A DNA stretch of 64,000 bases, from NCBI GenBank assembly GCA_024803745.1, contig JANJXV010000159.1:742498-806497 (forward strand). The letters run 5' to 3'. The stretch is from Megascapheus bottae. Its lineage: Eukaryota; Chordata; Mammalia; Rodentia; Geomyidae. Shown here in pieces: positions 14,942 through 30,375 of the stretch. Both the position numbers and the translations under genes were made by a program. The notes under the pieces are model-generated. The model ran no database searches and had not been told where the DNA came from. It saw nothing but the letters and a program-made list of their open reading frames with translations. Position 1 is the first letter of the stretch; every line of letters starts with the position of its first letter.

Positions 14942-16482
14942 CATCTCCATTCTGTGACTTCACACACCTCCACTCTGATTGAACACACCTCCATCCTGTG
15001 ACTTCACACACCTACACCCTATGATTTCACACACCTCCATTCTATGACTTCACACACCTCCATTCTGTGACTTCACATTCCTCCATTCTGTGACTTCACA
15101 CACCTCCACTCTGATTGAACACACCTCCATCCTGTGACTTCACACACCTCCATTCTGACTTCACCCACCTCCATTCTATGACTTCGCACACCTCCATTAT
15201 GACTTCACATTCCTCCATTCTATGACTTCTCACACCTCCATTCTATGACTTCACACACCTCCATTTTGACTTCACACACCTCCATTCTATGAGTTCATAC
15301 ACCTCCATACTATGAATTCACACGCCTCGATTCTGTGCCTTCACACACCTCCATTCTATGACTTCACACACCTCCTTTCTGTGATTGCACATACCTCCAT
15401 TCTGTGACTTCACACACCTCCATTCTGTGACTTCACACACCACCCTTCTATGACTTCACACACCTCCATTATGTGACTGCACACACCTCCATTCGATTAC
15501 TTCACACACCTCCATTGTTACTTCACACACCTACATTCCATGAGTTCACACACTTCCATTCTATGACTTCACACACCTCCATTTTGTGAATTAACACACC
15601 TCCATTGTATGACTTCACACACCTCCATTCTATGACATCACGCACCTCGTTTCTGTGACTTCACACACCTCCATTTTTTGACTTCACACACCTCCATTCT
15701 ATGACTTCACACAACTCCATTCTCTGACTTCACACGCTTCCATTCTATGAATTCGCACACCTCCATTCTGAGTTCACACTCCTCCATTCTGTGACTTCAC
15801 ACACCTCCATTGTGTATTCACACACCTCCATTCTATGAGTTAACACACCTCCATTATATCACTTCACACACCTCCATTCTGTGACTTCGCACACCTCCAT
15901 TCTATGATTTCACACACCTCAAATCTATGACTTCACACACCTCCATTCTATGACTTCATACACCTCCCTTCTATGACTTCCACACCTCCATTCTGTGACT
16001 TCGCACACCTCCATTCTATGATTTCACACACCTCCAATCTATGACTTCACACACCTCCATTCTATGACTTCACACACCTCGATTCTGTGACTTCACACAC
16101 CTCAATTCAATGACTTCACACACCTCCATTCTGTGACTTCACACACCTCCATTCTAAGACTTCCCACACCTCAATTCTATGACTTCACACACCTCAATTC
16201 TGTGACTTCACACACCTCCTCTCTGTGACTTCAAACACCTCCATTCTGACTTCACACACCTCCATTCTCTGACTTCACACACCTTCATTCTGTCTTCACA
16301 CACCTCCTTTCTATGACTTCACACACCTCCAATCTATGACTTCACACACCTCCATTCGGTGACTTCATACACCTGCATTCTGTGACTTTACACACCTCTA
16401 TTCTAGGACTTCACACACCTTCATTCTATGAGTTCACACACCACCATTCTGTGACTTCTGACACCTCCATTCTGAGTTCACA
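14942..16482 (+). repeat. HOR unit U6 (1541 bp, chimeric)
   Basis: The c-type head is longer than in U4 (14942-~15884). It continues through CACGCTTCC, a GAATTCGCACACC monomer, CCATTGTGTATTC and CCATTATATCAC. The tail (~15885-16482, 598 bp) matches the end of U2 from about 6283. The join is therefore at a different monomer from the join in U4, so the two chimeras arose separately or one was re-cut. Confidence 0.88.
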
Positions 16483-19251
16483 CATCTCCATTCTGTGACC
16501 TCACACACCTCCACTCTGATTGAACACACCTCCATCCTGTGACTTCACACAACTACACCCTATGATTTCACACACCTCCATTCTATGACTTCACACACCT
16601 CCATTCTGTGACTTCACATTCCTCCATTCTGTGACTTCACACACCTCCACTCTGATTGAACACACCTCCATCCTGTGACTTCACACACCTCCATTCTGAC
16701 TTCACCCACCTCCATTCTATGACTTCGCACACCTCCATTCTGACTTCACATTCCTCCATTCTATGACTTCTCACACCTCCATTGTATGACTTCACACACC
16801 TCCATTTTGACTTCACACACCTCCATTCTATGAGTTCATACACCTCCATTCTATGAATTAAAACGCCTCCATTCTGTGACTTCACACACCTCCATTCTGT
16901 GACTTCACACCCCTCCATTCTGACTTCACACACCTCCATTCTGTGACTTCACACCCCTCCATTCTGTGACTTCACACACCTCCACTCTATGACTTCACAC
17001 TCCTCCATTCTATGACTTCACACACCTCCGTTCTATGACTTCCACACCTCCATTCTGTGACTACGCACACCTCCATTCTTTCATTTCACACACCTCAAAT
17101 CTATGACTTCACACACCTCCATTCTATGACTTCACACACCTCGATTCTGTGACTTCACACACCTCAATTCAATGACTTCACACACCTCCACTCTATGACT
17201 TCACACTCCTCCATTCTATGACTTCATACACCTCCCTCCTATGACTTCCACACCTCCATTCTGTGACTTCGCACACCTCCATTCTATGATTTCACACACC
17301 TCCAATCTATGACTTCACACACCTCAATTCTATGACTTCACACACCTCGATTCTGTGACTTCACACACCTCAATTCAATGACTTCACAGACCTCCATTCT
17401 GTGACTTCACACACCTCCATTCTAAGACTTCACACACCTCCATTCTATGACTTCACACACCTCCATTCTATCAATTCACACACCTCCATTCTGTGATTTC
17501 ATACACCTCCATTCTGTGACTTCACAAACCTATATTCTATGACTTCACATACCTTCATTCTTACTTCACAAACATCCATTCTATGACTTCACACTCCTCC
17601 ATTCTATGACTTCCCACACCTCCATTCTATGACTTCACACACCTTCATTCTGTCTTCACACACCTCCTTTCTATGACTTCACACACCTCCAATCTATGGC
17701 TTCACACACCTCCATTCGGTGACTTCACACACCTCCATTTTGTGACTTTACACACCTCCATTCTAGGACTTCACACAACTCCATTCTAGGACTTCACACA
17801 CCTTCATTCTATGAGTTCACACACCTCCATTCTGTGAGTTTTCACACCTCTATTCTGAGTTCACACATCTCCATTCTGTGACTTCACACACCTCCACTCT
17901 GATTGAACACACCTCCAATCTATGAGTTAACACACATCCATTCTATCACTTCACACACCTCCATTCTGTGACTGCACACACCTCCATTCGATTACTTCAC
18001 ACACCTCCATTGTTACTTCACACACCTACATTCCATGAGTTCACACACCTCCATTCTATGACTTCCCACACCTCCATTCTATGGGCTGACACACCTCCAT
18101 TCTTTCACTTCACACACCTTCGTTCTGTGACTTCAAACACCGCCATTCTATGAATTCACACCCCTCCGTTCTATGCCATCACACACCTCTTTCCTTGACT
18201 TCACACACCTCAATTGCCTGACTTCACACACCTCCATTCTATGACCTCACTCACCTCCATTGTATGACTTCACACCCTTCCATTCTCTGACTTCACACAA
18301 CTCCATTCTATGACTTCACTCACCTCCATTCTATGACTTCACACACCTGAATTCTGTGACTTCACACAACTCCATTCTGTGACTTCACACACCTCTATTC
18401 TATGACTTCACACACCTCCATTCTATGACCTCACACACCTCCATTCTGACTTCACATTCCTCCATTCTGTGACTTCACACACCTCCATTCTGTGACTTCA
18501 CACCCCTCCATTCTGACTTCACACACCTCCATTCTGTGACTTCACACCCCTCCATTCTGTGACTTCACACACCTCCACTCTATGACTTCACACTCCTCCA
18601 TTCTATGACTTCACACACCTCCCTTCTATGACTTCCACACCTCCATTCTGTGACTTCGCACACCTCCATTCTATGATTTCACACACCTCAAATCTATGAC
18701 ATCACACACCTCCATTCTATGACTTCATACACCTCCCTTCTATGACTTCCACACCTCCATTCTGTGACTTCGCACACCTCCATTCTATGATTTCACACAC
18801 CTCCAATCTATGACTTCACACACCTCCATTCTATGACTTCACACACCTCGATTCTGTGACTTCACACACCTCAATTCAATGACTTCACACACCTCCATTC
18901 TGTGACTTCACACACCTCCATTCTAAGACTTCCCACACCTCCATTCTATGACTTCACACACCTCAATTCTGTGACTTCACACACCTCCTCTCTGTGACTT
19001 CAAACACCTCCATTCTGACTTCACACACCTCCATTCTCTGACTTCACACACCTTCATTCTGTCTTCACACACCTCCTTTCTATGACTTCACACACCTCCA
19101 ATCTATGACTTCACACACCTCCATTCGGTGACTTCATACACCTGCATTCTGTGACTTTACACACCTCTATTCTAGGACTTCACACACCTTCATTCTATGA
19201 GTTCACACACCACCATTCTGTGACTTCTGACACCTCCATTCTGAGTTCACA
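16483..19251 (+). repeat. HOR unit U7 (2769 bp, 819-bp deletion form)
   Basis: Identical in order to U2 except that the interval between the two GAGTTCAT monomers is gone: the sequence runs from CCATTTTGACTTC directly to GAGTTCATACACC and then the GAATTAAAACG monomer (about 16,830-16,865). 3588 minus 819 gives 2769 exactly. The 206-bp CAATTCAATG spacing (17165, 17371) is retained, so the deletion happened on a U2-like background. Confidence 0.9.
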
Positions 19252-22200
19252 CATCTCCATTCTGTGACCTCACACACCTCCACTCTGATTGAACACACCT
19301 CCACCCTGTGACTTCACACAACTACACCCTATGATTTCACACACCTCCATTCTATGACTTCACACACCTCTATTCTGTGACTTCACATTCCTCCATTCTG
19401 TGACTTCACACACCTCCACTCTGATTGAACACACCTCCATCCTGTGACTTCACACACCTCCATTCTGACTTCACCCACCTCCATTCTATGACTTCGCACA
19501 CCTCCATTCTGACTTCACATTCCTCCATTCTATGACTTCTCACACCTCCATTGTATGACTTCACACACCTCCATTTTGACTTCACACACCTCCATTCTAT
19601 GAGTTCATGCACCTCCATACTATGAATTCACACGCCTCGATTCTGTGCCTTCACACACCTCCATTCTATGACTTCACACACCTCCTTTCTGTGATTGCAC
19701 ATACCTCCATTCTGTGACTTCACACACCTCCACTCTGATTGAACACACCTCCATTCTATCAGTTAACACACATCCATTCTATCCCTTCCCACACCTCCAT
19801 TCTGTGACTGCACACACCTCCATTCGATTACTAAACACACCTCCATTGTAACTTCACACACCTACATTCCATGAGTTCACACACCTCCATTCTATGACTT
19901 CACACACCTCCATTCTATGGGTTCACACACCTCCATTCTTTAACTTCACACACCTTCGTTCTGTAACTTCACACACCTGCATTCTATGACTTCACACATC
20001 TCCGTTCTGTGACTTCAAACACCGCCATTCTATGAATTCACACCCCTCCGTTCTATGCCATCACACACCTCTTTCCTTGACTTCACATACCTCAATTGCT
20101 TGACTTCACACACCTCCATTCTATGACCTCACTCACCTCCATTCTATGACTTCACACCCTTCCATTCTCTGACTTCACACAACTCCATTCTATGACTTCA
20201 CTCACCTCCATTCTATGACTTCACACGCCTGCATTCTGTGACTTCACACAACTCCATTCTGTGACTTCACACACCTCTATTCTATGACTTCACACACCTC
20301 CATTCTATGACCTCACACATCTCCATTCTGACTTCACATTCCTCCATTCTGTGACTTCACACACCTCCATTCTATGACTTCACACACCTCCATTGTGACT
20401 TCACACACCTCCATTCTATGAGTTCATACACCTCCATTCTATGAATTAAAACGCCTCCATTCTGTGACTTCACACACCTCCATTCTGTGACTTCACACCC
20501 CTCCATTCTGACTTCACACACCTCCATTCTGTGACTTCACACCCCTCCATTCTGTGACTTCACACACCTCCACTCTATGACTTCACACTCCTCCATTCTA
20601 TGACTTCACACACCTCCGTTCTATGACTTCCACACCTCCATTCTGTGACTACGCACACCTCCATTCTTTCATTTCACACACCTCAAATCTATGACTTCAC
20701 ACACCTCCATTCTATGACTTCACACACCTCGATTCTGTGACTTCACACACCTCAATTCAGTGACTTCACACACCTCCATTCTGTGACTTCACACACCTCC
20801 ATTCTAAGACTTCACACACCTCCATTCTATGACTTCACACACCTCCATTCTATCAATTCACACACCTCCATTCTGTGATTTCATACACCTCCATTCTGTG
20901 ACTTCACAAACCTATATTCTATGACTTCACACACCTCCATTCGCTGACTTCACACACCTCCATTTTGTGACTTTACACACCTCCATTCTAGGACTTCACA
21001 CAACTCCATTCTAGGACTTCACACACCTTCATTCTATGAGTTCACACACCTCCATTCTGTGACTTCTCACACCTCTATTCTGAGTTCACACATATCCATT
21101 CTGTGACTTCACACACCTCCACTCTGATTGAACACACCTCCATTCTATGAGTTAACACACATCCATTCTATCACTTCACACACCTCCATTCTATGACTTC
21201 ACACACCTCCATTCTATGGGCTGACACACCTCCATTCTTTGACTTCACACACCTTCGTTCTGTGACTTCAAACACCGCCATTCTATGAATTCACACCCCT
21301 CCGTTCTATGCCATCACACACCTCTTTCCTTGACTTCACACACCTCAATTGCCTGACTTCACACACCTCCATTCTATGACCTCACTCACCTCCATTGTAT
21401 GACTTCACACCCTTCCATTCTCTGACTTCACACAACTCCATTCTATGACTTCACTCACCTCCATTCTATGACTTCACACACCTGCATTCTGTGACTTCAC
21501 ACAACTCCATTCTGTGACTTCACACACCTCTATTCTATGACTTCACACACCTGCATTCTATGACCTCACACACCTCCATTCTGACTTCACATTCCTCCAT
21601 TCTGTGACTTCACACACCTCCATTCTGTGACTTCACACCCCTCCATTCTGACTTCACACACCTCCATTCTGTGATTTCACACCCCTCCATTCTGTGACTT
21701 CACACACCTCCACTCTATGACTTCACACTCCTCCATTCTATGACTTCACACACCTCCCTTCTATGACTTCCACACCTCCATTCTGTGACTTCGCACACCT
21801 CCATTCTATGATTTCACACACCTCAAATCTATGACTTCACACACCTCCATTCTATGACTTCACACACCTCGATTCTGTGACTTCAAACACCTCAATTCAA
21901 TGGCTTCACACACCTCCATTCTGTGACTTCACACACCTCCATTCTAAGACTTCACAAACCTCCATTCTATGACTTCACACACCTCCATTCTATCAATTCA
22001 CACACCTCCATTCTGTGATTTCATACACCTCCATTCTATGACTTCACAAACCTATATTCTTTGACTTCACATACCTTCATTCTTCCTTCACAAACATCCA
22101 TTCTATGACTTCACACTCCTCCATTCTATGACTTCCCACACCTCCATTCTATGACTTCACACACCTCAATTCTGTGACTTCACACACCTCCTTTCTGTGA

Positions 22201-22477
22201 CTTCAAACACCTCCATTCTGACTTCACACACCTCCATTCTCTGACTTCACACACCTTCATTCTGTCTTCACACACCTCCTTTCTATGACTTCACACACCT
22301 CCAATCTATGACTTCACACACCTCCATTCGGTGACTTCACACACCTCCATTCTGTGACTTTACACACCTCCATTCTAGGACTTCACACACCTCCATTCTA
22401 GGACTTCACACACCTTCATTCTATGAGTTCAAACACCTCCATTCTGTGACTTCTCACACCTCCATTCTGAGTTCACA
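19252..22477 (+). repeat. HOR unit U8 (3226 bp)
   Basis: Copy of U5 displaced by 7,536 bp, sharing its CAGTGAC (near 20,757) and CAATGGCTTC (near 21,900) variants. No difference from U5 was noticed by eye, though an alignment could reveal some. Confidence 0.9.
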
Positions 22478-24018
22478 CATCTCCATTCTGTGACTTCACA
22501 CACCTCCACTCTGATTGAACACACCTCCATCCTGTGACTTCACACACCTACACCCTATGATTTCACACACCTCCATTCTATGACTTCACACACCTCCATT
22601 CTGTGACTTCACATTCCTCCATTCTGTGACTTCACACACCTCCACTCTGATTGAACACACCTCCATCCTGTGACTTCACACACCTCCATTCTGACTTCAC
22701 CCACCTCCATTCTATGACTTCGCACACCTCCATTATGACTTCACATTCCTCCATTCTATGACTTCTCACACCTCCATTCTATGACTTCACACACCTCCAT
22801 TTTGACTTCACACACCTCCATTCTATGAGTTCATACACCTCCATACTATGAATTCACACGCCTCGATTCTGTGCCTTCACACACCTCCATTCTATGACTT
22901 CACACACCTCCTTTCTGTGATTGCACATACCTCCATTCTGTGACTTCACACACCTCCATTCTGTGACTTCACACACCACCCTTCTATGACTTCACACACC
23001 TCCATTATGTGACTGCACACACCTCCATTCGATTACTTCACACACCTCCATTGTTACTTCACACACCTACATTCCATGAGTTCACACACTTCCATTCTAT
23101 GACTTCACACACCTCCATTTTGTGAATTAACACACCTCCATTGTATGACTTCACACACCTCCATTCTATGACATCACGCACCTCGTTTCTGTGACTTCAC
23201 ACACCTCCATTTTTTGACTTCACACACCTCCATTCTATGACTTCACACAACTCCATTCTCTGACTTCACACGCTTCCATTCTATGAATTCGCACACCTCC
23301 ATTCTGAGTTCACACTCCTCCATTCTGTGACTTCACACACCTCCATTGTGTATTCACACACCTCCATTCTATGAGTTAACACACCTCCATTATATCACTT
23401 CACACACCTCCATTCTGTGACTTCGCACACCTCCATTCTATGATTTCACACACCTCAAATCTATGACTTCACACACCTCCATTCTATGACTTCATACACC
23501 TCCCTTCTATGACTTCCACACCTCCATTCTGTGACTTCGCACACCTCCATTCTATGATTTCACACACCTCCAATCTATGACTTCACACACCTCCATTCTA
23601 TGACTTCACACACCTCGATTCTGTGACTTCACACACCTCAATTCAATGACTTCACACACCTCCATTCTGTGACTTCACACACCTCCATTCTAAGACTTCC
23701 CACACCTCAATTCTATGACTTCACACACCTCAATTCTGTGACTTCACACACCTCCTCTCTGTGACTTCAAACACCTCCATTCTGACTTCACACACCTCCA
23801 TTCTCTGACTTCACACACCTTCATTCTGTCTTCACACACCTCCTTTCTATGACTTCACACACCTCCAATCTATGACTTCACACACCTCCATTCGGTGACT
23901 TCATACACCTGCATTCTGTGACTTTACACACCTCTATTCTAGGACTTCACACACCTTCATTCTATGAGTTCACACACCACCATTCTGTGACTTCTGACAC
24001 CTCCATTCTGAGTTCACA
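22478..24018 (+). repeat. HOR unit U9 (1541 bp, chimeric)
   Basis: Copy of U6 displaced by 7,536 bp, with the same head-to-tail junction (near 23,420) and the same GAATTAACACACC variant near 23,126. Confidence 0.9.
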
Positions 24019-26787
24019 CATCTCCATTCTGTGACCTCACACACCTCCACTCTGATTGAACACACCTCCATCCTGTGACTTCACACAACTACACCCTATG
24101 ATTTCACACACCTCCATTCTATGACTTCACACACCTCCATTCTGTGACTTCACATTCCTCCATTCTGTGACTTCACACACCTCCACTCTGATTGAACACA
24201 CCTCCATCCTGTGACTTCACACACCTCCATTCTGACTTCACCCACCTCCATTCTATGACTTCGCACACCTCCATTCTGACTTCACATTCCTCCATTCTAT
24301 GACTTCTCACACCTCCATTGTATGACTTCACACACCTCCATTTTGACTTCACACACCTCCATTCTATGAGTTCATACACCTCCATTCTATGAATTAAAAC
24401 GCCTCCATTCTGTGACTTCACACACCTCCATTCTGTGACTTCACACCCCTCCATTCTGACTTCACACACCTCCATTCTGTGACTTCACACCCCTCCATTC
24501 TGTGACTTCACACACCTCCACTCTATGACTTCACACTCCTCCATTCTATGACTTCACACACCTCCGTTCTATGACTTCCACACCTCCATTCTGTGACTAC
24601 GCACACCTCCATTCTTTCATTTCACACACCTCAAATCTATGACTTCACACACCTCCATTCTATGACTTCACACACCTCGATTCTGTGACTTCACACACCT
24701 CAATTCAATGACTTCACACACCTCCACTCTATGACTTCACACTCCTCCATTCTATGACTTCATACACCTCCCTCCTATGACTTCCACACCTCCATTCTGT
24801 GACTTCGCACACCTCCATTCTATGATTTCACACACCTCCAATCTATGACTTCACACACCTCAATTCTATGACTTCACACACCTCGATTCTGTGACTTCAC
24901 ACACCTCAATTCAATGACTTCACAGACCTCCATTCTGTGACTTCACACACCTCCATTCTAAGACTTCACACACCTCCATTCTATGACTTCACACACCTCC
25001 ATTCTATCAATTCACACACCTCCATTCTGTGATTTCATACACCTCCATTCTGTGACTTCACAAACCTATATTCTATGACTTCACATACCTTCATTCTTAC
25101 TTCACAAACATCCATTCTATGACTTCACACTCCTCCATTCTATGACTTCCCACGCCTCCATTCTATGACTTCACACACCTTCATTCTGTCTTCACACACC
25201 TCCTTTCTATGACTTCACACACCTCCAATCTATGGCTTCACACACCTCCATTCGGTGACTTCACACACCTCCATTTTGTGACTTTACACACCTCCATTCT
25301 AGGACTTCATACAACTCCATTCTAGGACTTCACACACCTTCATTCTATGAGTTCACACACCTCCATTCTGTGAGTTTTCACACCTCTATTCTGAGTTCAC
25401 ACATCTCCATTCTGTGACTTCACACACCTCCACTCTGATTGAACACACCTCCAATCTATGAGTTAACACACATCCATTCTATCACTTCACACACCTCCAT
25501 TCTGTGACTGCACACACCTCCATTCGATTACTTCACACACCTCCATTGTTACTTCACACACCTACATTCCATGAGTTCACACACCTCCATTCTATGACTT
25601 CCCACACCTCCATTCTATGGGCTGACACACCTCCATTCTTTCACTTCACACACCTTCGTTCTGTGACTTCAAACACCGCCATTCTATGAATTCACACCCC
25701 TCCGTTCTATGCCATCACACACCTCTTTCCTTGACTTCACACACCTCAATTGCCTGACTTCACACACCTCCATTCTATGACCTCACTCACCTCCATTGTA
25801 TGACTTCACACCCTTCCATTCTCTGACTTCACACAACTCCATTCTATGACTTCACTCACCTCCATTCTATGACTTCACACACCTGAATTCTGTGACTTCA
25901 CACAACTCCATTCTGTGACTTCACACACCTCTATTCTATGACTTCACACACCTCCATTCTATGACCTCACACACCTCCATTCTGACTTCACATTCCTCCA
26001 TTCTGTGACTTCACACACCTCCATTCTGTGACTTCACACCCCTCCATTCTGACTTCACACACCTCCATTCTGTGACTTCACACCCCTCCATTCTGTGACT
26101 TCACACACCTCCACTCTATGACTTCACACTCCTCCATTCTATGACTTCACACACCTCCCTTCTATGACTTCCACACCTCCATTCTGTGACTTCGCACACC
26201 TCCATTCTATGATTTCACACACCTCAAATCTATGACATCACACACCTCCATTCTATGACTTCATACACCTCCCTTCTATGACTTCCACACCTCCATTCTG
26301 TGACTTCGCACACCTCCATTCTATGATTTCACACACCTCCAATCTATGACTTCACACACCTCCATTCTATGACTTCACACACCTCGATTCTGTGACTTCA
26401 CACACCTCAATTCAATGACTTCACACACCTCCATTCTGTGACTTCACACACCTCCATTCTAAGACTTCCCACACCTCCATTCTATGACTTCACACACCTC
26501 AATTCTGTGACTTCACACACCTCCTCTCTGTGACTTCAAACACCTCCATTCTGACTTCACACACCTCCATTCTCTGACTTCACACACCTTCATTCTGTCT
26601 TCACACACCTCCTTTCTATGACTTCACACACCTCCAATCTATGACTTCACACACCTCCATTCGGTGACTTCATACACCTGCATTCTGTGACTTTACACAC
26701 CTCTATTCTAGGACTTCACACACCTTCATTCTATGAGTTCACACACCACCATTCTGTGACTTCTGACACCTCCATTCTGAGTTCACA
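24019..26787 (+). repeat. HOR unit U10 (2769 bp, 819-bp deletion form)
   Basis: Copy of U7 with the same 819-bp deletion (junction near 24,368). Private substitutions noticed: G at 25154 and T at 25310. It abuts U11, which has the full 3588-bp form, so deleted and undeleted versions sit side by side. Confidence 0.9.
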
Positions 26788-29700
26788 CATCTCCATTCTG
26801 TGACCTCACACACCTCCACTCTGATTGAACACACCTCCACCCTGTGACTTCACACAACTACACCCTATGATTTCACACACCTCCATTCTATGACTTCACA
26901 CACCTCTATTCTGTGACTTCACATTCCTCCATTCTGTGACTTCACACACCTCCACTCTGATTGAACACACCTCCATCCTGTGACTTCACACACCTCCATT
27001 CTGACTTCACCCACCTCCATTCTATGACTTCGCACACCTCCATTCTGACTTCACATTCCTCCATTCTATGACTTCTCACACCTCCATTGTATGACTTCAC
27101 ACACCTCCATTTTGACTTCACACACCTCCATTCTATGAGTTCATGCACCTCCATACTATGAATTCACACGCCTCGATTCTGTGCCTTCACACACCTCCAT
27201 TCTATGACTTCACACACCTCCTTTCTGTGATTGCACATACCTCCATTCTGTGACTTCACACACCTCCACTTTGATTGAACACACCTCCATTCTATCAGTT
27301 AACACACATCCATTCTATCCCTTCCCACACCTCCATTCTGTGACTGCACACACCTCCATTCGATTACTAAACACACCTCCATTGTAACTTCACACACCTA
27401 CATTCCATGAGTTCACACACCTCCATTCTATGACTTCACACACCTCCATTCTATGGGTTCACACACCTCCATTCTTTAACTTCACACACCTTCGTTCTGT
27501 AACTTCACACACCTGCATTCTATGACTTCACACATCTCCGTTCTGTGACTTCAAACACCGCCATTCTATGAATTCACACCCCTCCGTTCTATGCCATCAC
27601 ACACCTCTTTCCTTGACTTCACATACCTCAATTGCTTGACTTCACACACCTCCATTCTATGACCTCACTCACCTCCATTCTATGACTTCACACCCTTCCA
27701 TTCTCTGACTTCACACAACTCCATTCTATGACTTCACTCACCTCCATTCTATGACTTCACACGCCTGCATTCTGTGACTTCACACAACTCCATTCTGTGA
27801 CTTCACACACCTCTATTCTATGACTTCACACACCTCCATTCTATGACCTCACACATCTCCATTCTGACTTCACATTCCTCCATTCTGTGACTTCACACAC
27901 CTCCATTCTATGACTTCACACACCTCCATTGTGACTTCACACACCTCCATTCTATGAGTTCATACACCTCCATTCTATGAATTAAAACGCCTCCATTCTG
28001 TGACTTCACACACCTCCATTCTGTGACTTCACACCCCTCCATTCTGACTTCACACACCTCCATTCTGTGACTTCACACCCCTCCATTCTGTGACTTCACA
28101 CACCTCCACTCTATGACTTCACACTCCTCCATTCTATGACTTCACACACCTCCGTTCTATGACTTCCACACCTCCATTCTGTGACTACGCACACCTCCAT
28201 TCTTTCATTTCACACACCTCAAATCTATGACTTCACACACCTCCATTCTATGACTTCACACACCTCGATTCTGTGACTTCACACACCTCAATTCAATGAC
28301 TTCACACACCTCCACTCTATGACTTCACACTCCTCCATTCTATGACTTCATACACCTCCCTCCTATGACTTCCACACCTCCATTCTGTGACTTCGCACAC
28401 CTCCATTCTATGATTTCACACACCTCCAATCTATGACTTCACACACCTCAATTCTATGACTTCACACACCTCGATTCTGTGACTTCACACACCTCAATTC
28501 AATGACTTCACAGACCTCCATTCTGTGACTTCACACACCTCCATTCTAAGACTTCACACACCTCCATTCTATGACTTCACACACCTCCATTCTATCAATT
28601 CACACACCTCCATTCTGTGATTTCATACACCTCCATTCTGTGACTTCACAAACCTATATTCTATGACTTCACATACCTTCATTCTTACTTCACAAACATC
28701 CATTCTATGACTTGACACTCCTCCATTCTATGACTTCCCACACCTCCATTCTATGACTTCACACACCTTCATTCTGTCTTCACACACCTCCTTTCTATGA
28801 CTTCACACACCTCCAATCTATGGCTTCACACACCTCCATTCGGTGACTTCACACACCTCCATTTTGTGACTTTACACACCTCCATTCTAGGACTTCACAC
28901 AACTCCATTCTAGGACTTCACACACCTTCATTCTATGAGTTCACACACCTCCATTCTGTGAGTTTTCACACCTCTATTCTGAGTTCACACATCTCCATTC
29001 TGTGACTTCACACACCTCCACTCTGATTGAACACACCTCCAATCTATGAGTTAACACACATCCATTCTATCACTTCACACACCTCCATTCTGTGACTGCA
29101 CACACCTCCATTCCATTACTTCACACACCTCCATTGTTACTTCACACACCTACATTCCATGAGTTCACACACCTCCATTCTATGACTTCCCACACCTCCA
29201 TTCTATGGGCTGACACACCTCCATTCTTTCACTTCACACACCTTCGTTCTGTGACTTCAAACACCGCCATTCTATGAATTCACACCCCTCCGTTCTATGC
29301 CATCACACACCTCTTTCCTTGACTTCACACACCTCAATTGCCTGACTTCACACACCTCCATTCTATGACCTCACAAACCTCCATTGTATGACTTCACACC
29401 CTTCCATTCTCTGACTTCACACAACTCCATTCTATGACTTCACTCACCTCCATTCTATGACTTCACACACCTGAATTCTGTGACTTCACACAACTCCATT
29501 CTGTGACTTCACACACCTCTATTCTATGACTTCACACACCTCCATTCTATGACCTCACACACCTCCATTCTGACTTCACATTCCTCCATTCTGTGACTTC
29601 ACACACCTCCATTCTGTGACTTCACACCCCTCCATTCTGACTTCACACACCTCCATTCTGTGACTTCACACCCCTCCATTCTGTGACTTCACACACCTCC

Positions 29701-30375
29701 ACTCTATGACTTCACACTCCTCCATTCTATGACTTCACACACCTCCCTTCTATGACTTCCACACCTCCATTCTGTGACTTCGCACACCTCCATTCTATGA
29801 TTTCACACACCTCAAATCTATGACATCACACACCTCCATTCTATGACTTCATACACCTCCCTTCTATGACTTCCACACCTCCATTCTGTGACTTCGCACA
29901 CCTCCATTCTATGATTTCACACACCTCCAATCTATGACTTCACACACCTCCATTCTATGACTTCACACACCTCGATTCTGTGACTTCACACACCTCAATT
30001 CAATGACTTCACACACCTCCATTCTGTGACTTCACACACCTCCATTCTAAGACTTCCCACACCTCCATTCTATGACTTCACACACCTCAATTCTGTGACT
30101 TCACACACCTCCTCTCTGTGACTTCAAACACCTCCATTCTGACTTCACACACCTCCATTCTCTGACTTCACACACCTTCATTCTGTCTTCACACACCTCC
30201 TTTCTATGACTTCACACACCTCCAATCTATGACTTCACACACCTCCATTCGGTGACTTCATACACCTGCATTCTGTGACTTTACACACCTCTATTCTAGG
30301 ACTTCACACACCTTCATTCTATGAGTTCACACACCACCATTCTGTGACTTCTGACACCTCCATTCTGAGTTCACA
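26788..30375 (+). repeat. HOR unit U11 (3588 bp)
   Basis: Copy of U2 displaced by 23,495 bp. Private changes seen: T at 27271 (C at 3776 in U2), G at 28714 (C at 5219) and AA at 29375-29376 (TC in U2). Confidence 0.9.

Larger units (their letters stand above)
11716..19251 (+). repeat. 7,536-bp tandem duplication, left copy (U5-U7)
   Basis: The run of 3226, 1541 and 2769 bp units is followed immediately by a second run with the same three lengths. Landmarks at 16483 and 17866 recur at 24019 and 25402, exactly 7,536 bp away. Both copies share variants not seen in the homologous U14-U15: CAGTGAC near 13,221 and 20,757, and GAATTAACACACC near 15,590 and 23,126. Confidence 0.9.
3293..26787 (+). 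repeat. 23,495-bp composite HOR block, first copy (U2-U10)
   Basis: Nine consecutive units (3588, 3226, 1609, 3226, 1541, 2769, 3226, 1541 and 2769 bp) sum to 23,495 bp. Every landmark from 3293 to about 15.88 kb recurs exactly 23,495 bp downstream (3293 to 26788, 6881 to 30376, 10107 to 33602, 11716 to 35211, 14942 to 38437). U1 does not match U10 in length, so the 23,495-bp periodicity starts at U2. Only isolated base differences were seen between the paired units. Confidence 0.9.
19252..26787 (+). repeat. 7,536-bp tandem duplication, right copy (U8-U10)
   Basis: This is the adjacent second copy of U5-U7. I noticed few differences from the left copy; two are in the U10 part: G at 25154 (A at 17618 in U7) and T at 25310 (C at 17774 in U7). 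The low divergence fits a recent unequal exchange. Confidence 0.9.
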
